Shown here: positions 1 to 6,483 of the stretch, one piece after another
How the letters are laid out: each line of letters starts with the position of its first letter
How positions within the stretch are numbered: position 1 is the first letter of the stretch
Source: an uncultured Methylococcaceae bacterium
GTDB lineage: Bacteria > Pseudomonadota > Gammaproteobacteria > Methylococcales > Methylomonadaceae
NCBI GenBank assembly: GCA_913009515.1
Contig: CAJVYO010000101.1
Location: 1-6,483, forward strand
Direction of reading: 5' to 3'
Length of the DNA stretch: 6,483 nucleotides
Notes under the pieces: generated by a model
Seen by the model: the letters and a program-made list of their open reading frames with translations, nothing else
Told to the model about the DNA's origin: nothing
The model's database searches: none
Program-made: the position numbers and the translations under genes

Positions 1-526
1 CGGTTAATAGATAAACTTCTAAGGCACGGTGTACACGTTGTGGGTCGTTAGGATGAATGCGAGCTGCAGCGGTGGGATCAATCAGACGTAATTTATCATG
101 CATTGCCTGCTTGCCTATTTCAGCGGCTTCAATTTCTAGCTGTTGGCGTAGTTCAGTATTTGCCACAGGCAGTTCGGCTAAGCCATGAAATAGTGAATTA
201 AAATATAACATGGTGCCGCCGACTAAAAGCGGTAATTTACCACGTTGGCTTATATCTGCCATCAAGTTTAAGGCTTGTTTTCTAAACGCACCGGTTGAGA
301 AGCTTTCGCTGGGGTCTAAAATATCGATTAAATGATGTGGAATACCTTGCCGTTCTTCTAAACTCGGTTTGGCGGTACCAATATCCATACCCTTAAAGAC
401 TAAAGCTGAATCAACACTGATAATTTCAGCATTTAGATGTTGAGCTAATTTTATGGCTAAATTAGTTTTTCCTGAAGCCGTAGGCCCCATTAAAAATAAG
501 GCAGGGGGAAGTGGGTTGACATTCAT
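1..526 (-). CDS. miaA: tRNA dimethylallyltransferase MiaA (N-terminal 175 codons, runs off left edge)
   Basis: MiaA transfers a dimethylallyl group from DMAPP to N6 of adenosine 37 in tRNAs reading UNN codons, the first step toward ms2i6A, in the cytoplasm. The translated frame begins MNVNPLPPALFLMGPTASGK. The P-loop GPTASGKT lies near residues 14-21, followed by the family block DSALVFKGMDIGTAKPS, then GIPHHLIDILDP, FSTGAFRKQA, LLVGGTMLYF and RIHPNDPQRVHRALEVY. All are typical of bacterial MiaA. Family members are about 310 residues, so a little over half is present and the C-terminus lies beyond position 1. The ATG at 526-524 overlaps the TGA of the upstream cyclase (ATGA). No good Shine-Dalgarno precedes it, so translation is probably coupled to the cyclase. 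The usual mutL/hfq neighbours are not visible here, because the downstream side is outside the window. No defects are seen. Confidence 0.97.
   Translation of the reverse strand, partial: MNVNPLPPALFLMGPTASGKTNLAIKLAQHLNAEIISVDSALVFKGMDIGTAKPSLEERQGIPHHLIDILDPSESFSTGAFRKQALNLMADISQRGKLPLLVGGTMLYFNSLFHGLAELPVANTELRQQLEIEAAEIGKQAMHDKLRLIDPTAAARIHPNDPQRVHRALEVYLLT
523..526 (-). other. ATGA stop/start overlap joining cyclase and miaA
   Basis: Read on the minus strand, the miaA ATG (526-524) and the cyclase TGA (525-523) share two bases. The 14 nt upstream (AAATTTCATCAACA) contain no purine-rich ribosome site, so miaA translation probably depends on ribosomes finishing the cyclase. The overlap itself is read directly; the coupling is inferred. 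Confidence 0.8.
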
Positions 527-1605
527 TGTTGATGAAATTTATATTGTGATTTACCTGAATTTTTTGCGTTATACATGGCTTGGTCTGCTTGGTGCAATAA
601 GTCTTCAGCAGTGGCACTATCATCAGGATATAAAGCAACCCCGATGCTGGCGGTGACAAAATATTCTTGAGGTTTGCCGTTAAATGTCATGCCGCGGCAA
701 ATTTCATCTAATAAACGGTTAAGCGGTTTGTAGGCTTCCTCTAATGTCGATAAGCTAGTAAATAACACCACAAATTCATCGCCGCCAATTCGAGCAACGG
801 TATCGTTGCCACGAATAATATGTTTAATGCGATTCGATATTTCACAGAGTACTAAATCGCCGATATCATGCCCGTAAGTATCATTAATGGGTTTGAAACC
901 ATCTAAATCAACAAAACAAACGGCGAGTTTTTCTTTTTTTCTAAACGCATGATGAATAGATTGTTCAAGCCGTGCGGCAAGCAGTAAGCGGTTGGGTAAT
1001 TGGGTGAGTGCATCATGATGGGCATTATGCTTGAGTTCAGCATGTTCTTTAATTAAATGGGAAATATTAGAGAACATATTGATATAACGTATCACATGGT
1101 GATTTTCATCGCGAATAATGGAAATGGAGAGCCATTCCGATTGTATTTCACCGGTTTTATTACGATTATGCACTTCGCCCCGCCAATGGTAATTATCGGA
1201 TAATTGTTGGGTAATGCTATTTTTTAATTTTGAATTTTGTAAGCCCGATTTAATATCAGCGAGCGATTTACCGATAACTTCATCTTGAGTATAGCCACTG
1301 GATTGATAAAAAGCAGGGTTCGCACTGATAATGATTTCATTTTTATCGGTGACACAAATGGCTTCAAGGGCATTTTCAAAGACACTTGCACCTTCGCGTA
1401 AATTGGCTTCGGTTTCAAAGTGTAACCTAGAGTAGTGTTGCAGCTGCTGCAAAATACTCGTGAGTTCTGGCTGTTCAGGGACTGATTTTATGTAGACAGA
1501 TAGTTGATTAACTAATTTGGCGAGTTGTTGATGTTGCTCATCTATTTGAGGAATACCTGTTTCAAAATTTTTATTCCAAGGCACTGGGGTAAGTAAGTCG
1601 GTCAT
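523..1605 (-). CDS. Diguanylate cyclase: half-hemerythrin segment, PAS, GGDEF
   Basis: A soluble 360-residue protein predicted to make c-di-GMP from two GTP. Residues 8-70 match the first half of bacteriohemerythrin: W10, the IDEQH motif with H25, and HFETE with H62 and E66. The later ligand motifs (HxxxH, then H and D) are absent, and a PAS domain starts at once (about 74-185, from ASVFENALEAI). The GGDEF domain begins at HDALTQLPNR (197-206). It has VDLDGF, an intact GGDEF at 274-278, and an RxxD inhibitory site (RGND, 265-268) five residues upstream, so product inhibition is likely. No membrane segment or EAL domain is present. I chose the ATG at 1605 because GAGA lies 6 nt upstream and the protein then starts just ahead of the hemerythrin motif. 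An in-frame ATG at 1617 (364 residues) has no ribosome site. Its stop overlaps the miaA start, and tsaC lies 70 nt upstream. The signal it senses is unknown; oxygen or redox is an inference. Confidence 0.92.
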   Translation of the reverse strand: MTDLLTPVPWNKNFETGIPQIDEQHQQLAKLVNQLSVYIKSVPEQPELTSILQQLQHYSRLHFETEANLREGASVFENALEAICVTDKNEIIISANPAFYQSSGYTQDEVIGKSLADIKSGLQNSKLKNSITQQLSDNYHWRGEVHNRNKTGEIQSEWLSISIIRDENHHVIRYINMFSNISHLIKEHAELKHNAHHDALTQLPNRLLLAARLEQSIHHAFRKKEKLAVCFVDLDGFKPINDTYGHDIGDLVLCEISNRIKHIIRGNDTVARIGGDEFVVLFTSLSTLEEAYKPLNRLLDEICRGMTFNGKPQEYFVTASIGVALYPDDSATAEDLLHQADQAMYNAKNSGKSQYKFHQQ

Positions 1606-1611
1606 AATATT

Positions 1612-1615
1612 TCTC
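1612..1615 (-). promoter_or_regulatory. Ribosome binding site deciding the cyclase start
   Basis: On the minus strand GAGA lies 6 nt before the ATG at 1605-1603. It overlaps the alternative ATG at 1617-1615, which itself has only AT-rich sequence upstream. This supports the shorter 360-residue product. The match is short, so the call is tentative. Confidence 0.4.
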
Positions 1616-1675
1616 ATTTATGATAAAAGCGATAAAGCCATAATGCCGACTATATTAACATTAATTATTTAAAGA

Positions 1676-2239
1676 TTATGTGTTGCGTAAGCAGTTTCCG
1701 GTACTGGCATCATAAATTGCAGTGGGTTGACCTTGAGTTTGTGTTTCGCCAGCGAGGATATGTAATGCGTGATGAGGTAACTGCTGATAAATATCTAATA
1801 CTGAACGTGCAGGCGATTTTTGGCTAATATTGGCACTGGTGGAAACAATTGCCCCACCGTAGTGACGGCATAATGCTTGAATTATCGGATGAGCACTGAT
1901 ACGCACTGCTAGAGTTTGATGATTACCTTTTAATAAAGGTGATACCCAAGCCTGTGCAGGCACTACCCATGTAATCGGAGCAGGCCATGTCGGTAAAATA
2001 CGTTGTAACATCTCAGCACTGGGCTGGATAAAATCCTTTAATTGCGAGTAATCGCTTGCTACTAAAATTAAGCCTTTGTGTTCAGGGCGCTGTTTAAGTG
2101 TGAGCAGTTGTTGCAAGGCGACTTGATTATAAGGGTCACAACCCAGACCATAAACGGCTTCAGTGGGATAGGCAATAATTTTCCCTTGTTTTAAGGCACG
2201 GCATGCCATGTGAATTTTAAACGGTGAAATATAGGACAT
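1676..2239 (-). CDS. tsaC: Threonylcarbamoyl-AMP synthase TsaC (YrdC family)
   Basis: TsaC makes threonylcarbamoyl-adenylate from threonine, bicarbonate and ATP. The TsaB/D/E complex then transfers the threonylcarbamoyl group to A37 of ANN-decoding tRNAs, giving t6A. With the start at 2239 the protein is 187 residues, close to the 190 of E. coli TsaC, and it lacks the extra C-terminal domain of the longer Sua5 type. Signature blocks are YPTEAVYGLGCD (24-35), KQRPEHKG (49-56), AVRISAHP (111-118), STSANISQ (133-140) and PTAIYD (172-177). An upstream in-frame ATG at 2269 would add ten residues (MVYFRFYFNN) that look like translated leader. The length match to E. coli favours 2239, although neither start has a convincing ribosome site. 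It is first in the minus-strand set tsaC, cyclase, miaA and diverges from the large signalling gene. The protein looks intact. Confidence 0.95.
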   Translation of the reverse strand: MSYISPFKIHMACRALKQGKIIAYPTEAVYGLGCDPYNQVALQQLLTLKQRPEHKGLILVASDYSQLKDFIQPSAEMLQRILPTWPAPITWVVPAQAWVSPLLKGNHQTLAVRISAHPIIQALCRHYGGAIVSTSANISQKSPARSVLDIYQQLPHHALHILAGETQTQGQPTAIYDASTGNCLRNT

Positions 2240-2336
2240 ATTATTGAAATAAAACCTGAAATAAACCATTTATTTTACGCTTATTTAGCTTTTCAACATA
2301 AAATAGGGAGTGTTATTTTTTAGCGTGTGAGTTTAA
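2240..2336. promoter_or_regulatory. Divergent intergenic region between tsaC and the GGDEF-EAL gene
   Basis: This AT-rich 97-nt gap must carry the promoters of both outward-facing units. Plus strand: TAAAAT at 2299-2304 is a fair -10 match, with only a weak TTTACG at 2274-2279 and a 19-nt spacer. Minus strand: TTGAAA (complement of 2291-2296) resembles a -35 box and TAAAAT (complement of 2272-2277) a -10 box, but their 13-nt spacing is too short to call a proper pair. A GTGAG-like ribosome site at 2327-2331 precedes the plus-strand ATG by 5 nt. A better-looking AGGGAG at 2305-2310 has no suitably placed start codon. No clear operator palindrome or riboswitch fold was seen. The promoter assignments are guesses from consensus matching. 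Confidence 0.35.
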
Positions 2337-5300
2337 ATGAAAAAATTGTTTTATCCTGCAATTGTATTGATGAATAAGCTGGGGTTTTCTAAAAAACTCA
2401 TGCTTTTGGGCTTGATTAATTTTATTGCCCTCTCTATTGTTATCTCTGCGATATATCTACATGATATAAAACAGATTAATATGACAAAGAAGGAGCTAAA
2501 GGGGATTGCCTTAGTGCAACCGATTTTAAAAACCATTCAAGGTTTACAGCGTCATCGGGGCTTATCGGCAGGTGTTTTGGGGGGTAGTACAGAATTTTTA
2601 ACGGCGTTAGAGTTAGAAGCTAAAGATTTAGAGTCCCATTTTAAAAGCTTAGACATGCATTTATCGCCCGCGTTATTAAAAACTCAGCAATGGTTAGACA
2701 TACAGGCAGCTTATCAGCAGATTAGACAAGAGGGTTTAAATTGGCGTAAAGAGGAAAGTTTTTTAAAACATATTGAATTGATTGCGGCGTTACAACAAGC
2801 GATGATTGATATTGCCGATAGTTATCAATTAACCTTAGATCCTAATATTGAAACAAATTACCTTATTTTAACCACGATTCAAGATATGCCGATGGCATTA
2901 GAACAGTTAGGGCAAATAAGAGCTTATGGTACAGGGGCTTTAGCAAAGCAGAGCTTTTCTGAACAAGAACATATTAAGTTGCATGCATTAATGCTGATAT
3001 TGGTGGGCAAATTTGATTTATTAGCGGTTAATTTAGAAAAAACCAGTCGTTATAATCAACAAATTCGCACTAAGCTATTACTTGCGGCTGAAAATATTAA
3101 AAGTTCATCAGATAAAATTACTCACTTGGTCAAGGTAGATATATTAGCGAAAAAATTTCAGACAGAGCCACAGGTATTTTTTGAACTTGCTACCCGCGTT
3201 ATTAATGAAGGGTATGCTGAAATTTATGAAACGCTATTACCGACGACGGCTATTTTATTCTATGCACGTATTCATGAAATAGAGGAGAAACTCTTAATCA
3301 ATGTGGGTACTGCTGCCTTATTAATGCTCTTAGCTGAATATTTATTTTTTGGTATTTATTATGCAATAATGGGTAATATTAAGCTTATTTCACGTTCTGC
3401 TTATCGTTATACGCAGGGGGATTTAGAGCAGCGGATTTCCTTACATACCGATGATGAAACGCAGAAAATTGGCGATAGTTTTAATCAAATGGCAGACAGT
3501 GCCAATGAATTATTAGCGATACAGTTAGAGAGTCAAGAACGACTACAAAGTATTATTGATTCAGCCTTAGATGCGATAATTCAAATTAATGCCCAAGGTA
3601 ATGTAACCGGCTGGAATGAGCAGGCCACGGTGATATTTGGTTGGACAGCAGCAGAAGCGAAGGGAAAACTGATTCACAAATTGATTATTCCTGAACACTA
3701 TCAAGCTTCACATATAAACGGCTTAAAGAAATATCTAAAAATGGAACAAGGCGGATTATTAAAGTCTCGCTTTGAAATTGAAGCCTTAAATAAAGCCGGT
3801 GAACTATTTCCTGTTGAGTTGGCGATTTCAACGGTTAAACTGGCTAAAGGCGGTTTTGAATTTAGTGCGTTTATTCGTGATTTACGTAAAATTAAACAAG
3901 CAGAAAAATCATTACGTCAGTTATCGCTGGCTGTAGAGCAAAGTCCGAGTTCAATTATGATTACCGATATTAATGCTAATATTGAATATGCAAATCAGGC
4001 TTTTTTAGAGGTAACAGGTTATGACTTTGAGGAAATAATAGGGCGTAACCCGAAATTATTGAGTTCAAATAGAACGCCCAAAGAGACTTATCAGGCACTT
4101 TGGCAGCAGTTAAAAATGGGTAAAATCTGGCAAGGCGAATTAATTAATAAACGTAAAGATGGCACTGAATATATTGAGTCAGCTCTTATTTCGCCTATTC
4201 GTCAAGAAAATGGTGAGATTACACATTATTTAGCCATTAAAGAAGATATTACCGAGAAAAAACAGGCTGAGATTGAATTAAGTTTGGCGGCGATTGCCTT
4301 TGAATCGCAAGAGGGCATTATGATTACCGATAATGAAAATCATATTTTACGCGTCAATAAATCGTTTACGCGTATCACAGGTTATACCCCTGAGGAAATT
4401 CAAGGTAAATCGCCGACGATTCTTAATTCAGGAAAACAAGACAGTGCGTTTTATGATGTAATGTGGAAAAAGATTAGGCAAGAGGGAGCATGGCAGGGTG
4501 AAATTTGGAATCGCAATAAACAAGGTAACGTTTACCCAGAATGGTTAACCATTACCGCGCGTAAAGATGATGAGGATAACATTACCCATTACGTCGCAAT
4601 TTTCACTGATATTACTGAATTTAAAGCCGCCGAAGAAAGAATAAAACAGCTCGCTTATTATGATCCTTTAACTAATTTAGCTAACCGCCGAAAATTATTA
4701 GATCGTTTGGAACATTGTATTACGATGAGTAAAAGAGCAAAGACGCAGTTTGCTGTATTAATGTTAGATTTAGACCGTTTTAAAGCGGTAAATGACCATT
4801 TTGGACATTTGGCAGGTGATGATTTATTACAACAAGTGGCTAAACGTATTACCCAGCGTTTACGTAGCAGTGATTTGTTGGCTCGATTAGGCGGTGATGA
4901 ATTTGTGGTGTTATTAGATGATATTAAACAATCTAATGATGCAGCACGGGTTGCGACTGAAATTATTGCAGCCCTTGCTGAACCTTTTTTATTAAATGCT
5001 GCTACCCATGAGGCTTATATTGGAACGAGTATTGGCATTAGTTTATATCCAGAGCATGCTCAGTCTGTGAGTAAATTAATGGATTATGCGGATATGGCGT
5101 TATATAAAGCCAAAGATAATGGCAGAGGTTGTTATGCTTTTTTCTCTAATCAACTCACGGAAAATGTACAAGCCCGATTAAAGTTAGAGCATGAATTAGC
5201 TTTAGCGATTAAACAGCAGGATTTACGGGTTTATTATCAGCCGCAAGTCGATGTTGTTACCGGTAAAATTATCGGTGCAGAGGCATTAGTACGTTGGCAA

Positions 5301-5948
5301 ACTAAAGATAAGGGCTTAATATCACCGACTGTCTTTATTCCTATTGCAGAACAAACCGGTTTAATTATAGAGCTGGGGCGTTGGGTCTTACATGAAACTT
5401 GTCGGCAAGGGCAGCAGTGGTTACAAGATGGATTACAGCCGATTACCTTGGCGGTTAATGTATCGGCAGAGCAATTTAAACGCTGTGATATGTATGAAGA
5501 GGTGCAACAAGCCTTGGCAATAACTGGATTTCCTGCGGAGTATTTAGAATTGGAAATGACTGAAAGTGGTTTGATGGAAGACCAGGAATCACTTGTTAGT
5601 TTATTAAATAAATTACGTTCATTAGGCATTTTGCTCGCGATTGATGATTTTGGTACCGGTTATTCATCGTTAGCGTATTTAAAGCGTTTTCCGTTAGATA
5701 CCTTAAAAATTGATAAAAGTTTTATTGAAGATATTCCGCATAATCAAGATGATTTAGAAATCGCGACCACTATTAATGCGATGGGGCATACCTTGGGTTT
5801 TAAGGTGTTAGCAGAAGGCGTAGAGACTCAACAGCAATTAGATTTTTTACAGCGTATCAACTGCGATGTGTATCAAGGCTATATTAAAAGTAAACCTCTG
5901 CCAGCTGCTGAATTTTCTGCCTTATTAACCTCTATTAAAAATAGCTAG
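2337..5948 (+). CDS. Membrane sensor c-di-GMP enzyme: NIT-like periplasmic domain, HAMP, three PAS, GGDEF, EAL
   Basis: A 1203-residue inner-membrane protein that may both make and degrade c-di-GMP. Domains in order: TM1 (about 20-42); helical periplasmic sensor (about 43-318) with the NIT-like signature LQRHRGLSAGVLGG (70-83); TM2 (322-344); HAMP (345-395); PAS1 (403-515); PAS2 (529-640); PAS3 (650-765); GGDEF (from DPLTNLANRR, 776-785); EAL (945-1195). PAS2 and PAS3 end in the usual DIT linker helices. The cyclase motif GGDEF (852-856) and inhibitory site RSSD (843-846) are intact. EAL residues expected for hydrolysis are present: E982 in EALVRW, N1041, E1073, D1103 and D1104 in DDFGTGYSS, K1124, E1160 and Q1180. 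Both activities are therefore plausible, and the net direction cannot be read from sequence. The ATG at 2337 follows an in-frame TAA and has GTGAG 5 nt upstream; M12 is an alternative start. mutS follows after 6 nt. The ligand is unknown. Confidence 0.95.
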   Translation: MKKLFYPAIVLMNKLGFSKKLMLLGLINFIALSIVISAIYLHDIKQINMTKKELKGIALVQPILKTIQGLQRHRGLSAGVLGGSTEFLTALELEAKDLESHFKSLDMHLSPALLKTQQWLDIQAAYQQIRQEGLNWRKEESFLKHIELIAALQQAMIDIADSYQLTLDPNIETNYLILTTIQDMPMALEQLGQIRAYGTGALAKQSFSEQEHIKLHALMLILVGKFDLLAVNLEKTSRYNQQIRTKLLLAAENIKSSSDKITHLVKVDILAKKFQTEPQVFFELATRVINEGYAEIYETLLPTTAILFYARIHEIEEKLLINVGTAALLMLLAEYLFFGIYYAIMGNIKLISRSAYRYTQGDLEQRISLHTDDETQKIGDSFNQMADSANELLAIQLESQERLQSIIDSALDAIIQINAQGNVTGWNEQATVIFGWTAAEAKGKLIHKLIIPEHYQASHINGLKKYLKMEQGGLLKSRFEIEALNKAGELFPVELAISTVKLAKGGFEFSAFIRDLRKIKQAEKSLRQLSLAVEQSPSSIMITDINANIEYANQAFLEVTGYDFEEIIGRNPKLLSSNRTPKETYQALWQQLKMGKIWQGELINKRKDGTEYIESALISPIRQENGEITHYLAIKEDITEKKQAEIELSLAAIAFESQEGIMITDNENHILRVNKSFTRITGYTPEEIQGKSPTILNSGKQDSAFYDVMWKKIRQEGAWQGEIWNRNKQGNVYPEWLTITARKDDEDNITHYVAIFTDITEFKAAEERIKQLAYYDPLTNLANRRKLLDRLEHCITMSKRAKTQFAVLMLDLDRFKAVNDHFGHLAGDDLLQQVAKRITQRLRSSDLLARLGGDEFVVLLDDIKQSNDAARVATEIIAALAEPFLLNAATHEAYIGTSIGISLYPEHAQSVSKLMDYADMALYKAKDNGRGCYAFFSNQLTENVQARLKLEHELALAIKQQDLRVYYQPQVDVVTGKIIGAEALVRWQTKDKGLISPTVFIPIAEQTGLIIELGRWVLHETCRQGQQWLQDGLQPITLAVNVSAEQFKRCDMYEEVQQALAITGFPAEYLELEMTESGLMEDQESLVSLLNKLRSLGILLAIDDFGTGYSSLAYLKRFPLDTLKIDKSFIEDIPHNQDDLEIATTINAMGHTLGFKVLAEGVETQQQLDFLQRINCDVYQGYIKSKPLPAAEFSALLTSIKNS

Positions 5949-5954
5949 ACTGAT

Positions 5955-6483
5955 ATGACCTTACAGGATGATAGTGCCCCCCACACGCCGATGATGCGTC
6001 AATATTTAAGTATTAAGGCAGATTTTCCTGATACTTTGATGTTTTATCGTATGGGCGATTTTTACGAGTTATTTTTTGAGGATGCAAAAAAAGCGGCGGG
6101 ATTATTAAGTATTACCTTAACCGCGAGAGGTAAAGCAGTCGGTGAGCCGATTCCAATGTGTGGTTTGCCCTATCACGCATCAGAAAATTATATTGCCAAG
6201 CTGATTAGACTGGGTGAATCCGTTGCGATTTGTGAACAAATAGGCGACCCTGCAACATCAAAAGGCCCTGTTAAGCGTGAAGTAGTACGGATTATTACCC
6301 CTGGCACCATTACCGAAGAGGCATTATTAGAAGAGCGACACGATAATTTTTTAGTGGCGATTTCAGTGTTGGAAACCATGTATGGGATTGCGTGTTTTGA
6401 TTTAAGCAGTGGACGGTTTGTATTGCAAGAAGTCAGCTCAATGGATAGTTTATTAAGCGAATTAGAACGCTTAAAACCGGCTG
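5955..6483 (+). CDS. mutS: DNA mismatch repair protein MutS (N-terminal 176 codons, runs off right edge)
   Basis: MutS binds base mismatches and small loops in DNA and, with MutL, starts strand-directed repair. The visible part is the mismatch-recognition domain and the beginning of the connector domain. It opens MTLQDDSAPHTPMMRQYLSI and contains FYRMGDFYELF, with F36 and E38 (the mismatch-wedging Phe-x-Glu) at the same numbers as in E. coli MutS. It continues through GEPIPMCGLPYHASENYIAK, GESVAICEQIGDPATSKGP, VRIITPGTITEEALLEER and DLSSGRF. The family is about 850 residues, so roughly one fifth is here; the clamp and ATPase domains lie beyond the edge. The ATG at 5955 comes 6 nt after the TAG of the GGDEF-EAL gene with no recognisable Shine-Dalgarno, which suggests translational coupling and shared transcription. 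The frame is open to the window end with no defect. Confidence 0.97.
   Translation, partial: MTLQDDSAPHTPMMRQYLSIKADFPDTLMFYRMGDFYELFFEDAKKAAGLLSITLTARGKAVGEPIPMCGLPYHASENYIAKLIRLGESVAICEQIGDPATSKGPVKREVVRIITPGTITEEALLEERHDNFLVAISVLETMYGIACFDLSSGRFVLQEVSSMDSLLSELERLKPA

Noticed and set aside
453..659. Short open frames on both strands around the cyclase/miaA junction
   Set aside because: They overlap the conserved C-terminus of the GGDEF protein and the MiaA P-loop; their translations look like out-of-frame sequence.
1224..1418. A 64-codon minus-strand frame inside the cyclase gene
   Set aside because: Alternate frame of the PAS coding region with no family resemblance.
1622..1638. Imperfect tandem repeat GATAAAAGC GATAAAGC between tsaC and the cyclase
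   Set aside because: Only two short AT-rich copies, with no further units or dyad; probably chance. The 70-nt gap also shows no terminator hairpin.
2305..2310. Strong-looking Shine-Dalgarno AGGGAG upstream of the sensor gene
   Set aside because: It sits 26 nt before the ATG, and no start codon at proper spacing opens a frame; the in-frame TAA just before the ATG at 2337 excludes an N-terminal extension.
3921..4631. PAS2/PAS3 as a recent tandem duplication
   Set aside because: The domains share fold-level motifs, but their DNA shows no long identical stretches, so any duplication is old or they were acquired separately.
5237..5629. A 130-codon minus-strand open frame inside the EAL region
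   Set aside because: It lies entirely antisense to the well-conserved EAL domain, has no recognisable family motifs and no ribosome site was noted. It is a shadow of the real gene.

Overview
The window is ordinary gammaproteobacterial-type chromosome of low G+C content (clearly AT-rich by eye), almost fully coding, with five genes arranged around one divergent intergenic region. TsaC, MiaA and MutS all read as close gammaproteobacterial orthologues. AT-rich DNA together with PAS/GGDEF/EAL and hemerythrin signalling genes would suit a Methylococcales-type methanotroph or a sulfur-oxidising Thiotrichales relative, but that placement is inference. I see no mobile elements, phage genes, CRISPR arrays, tRNA or rRNA.

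Left half, all on the minus strand and read from about 2240 down to 1: tsaC (threonylcarbamoyl-AMP synthase), a diguanylate cyclase with an N-terminal half-hemerythrin segment plus PAS plus GGDEF, and miaA (tRNA dimethylallyltransferase), which runs off the left edge. The cyclase stop codon overlaps the miaA start (ATGA), and the gap between tsaC and the cyclase is about 70 nt with no visible terminator. The three therefore look like one transcription unit. TsaC and MiaA both serve modification of tRNA adenosine 37 (t6A and i6A/ms2i6A respectively), so a c-di-GMP enzyme sits between two anticodon-loop modification genes.

Right half, all on the plus strand: a 1203-residue membrane protein with a periplasmic NIT-like helical sensor, HAMP, three PAS domains, GGDEF and EAL. 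It is followed after only 6 nt by mutS (DNA mismatch recognition), which runs off the right edge. The large signalling protein keeps the catalytic signatures of both cyclase and phosphodiesterase and a c-di-GMP inhibitory site.

The two transcription units diverge from about 2240-2336. No wholly new system is evident. The most notable points are the hemerythrin domain that stops after its first two helices, the housekeeping genes coupled to c-di-GMP enzymes on both sides, and PAS domains resembling the flavin-binding NifL class.
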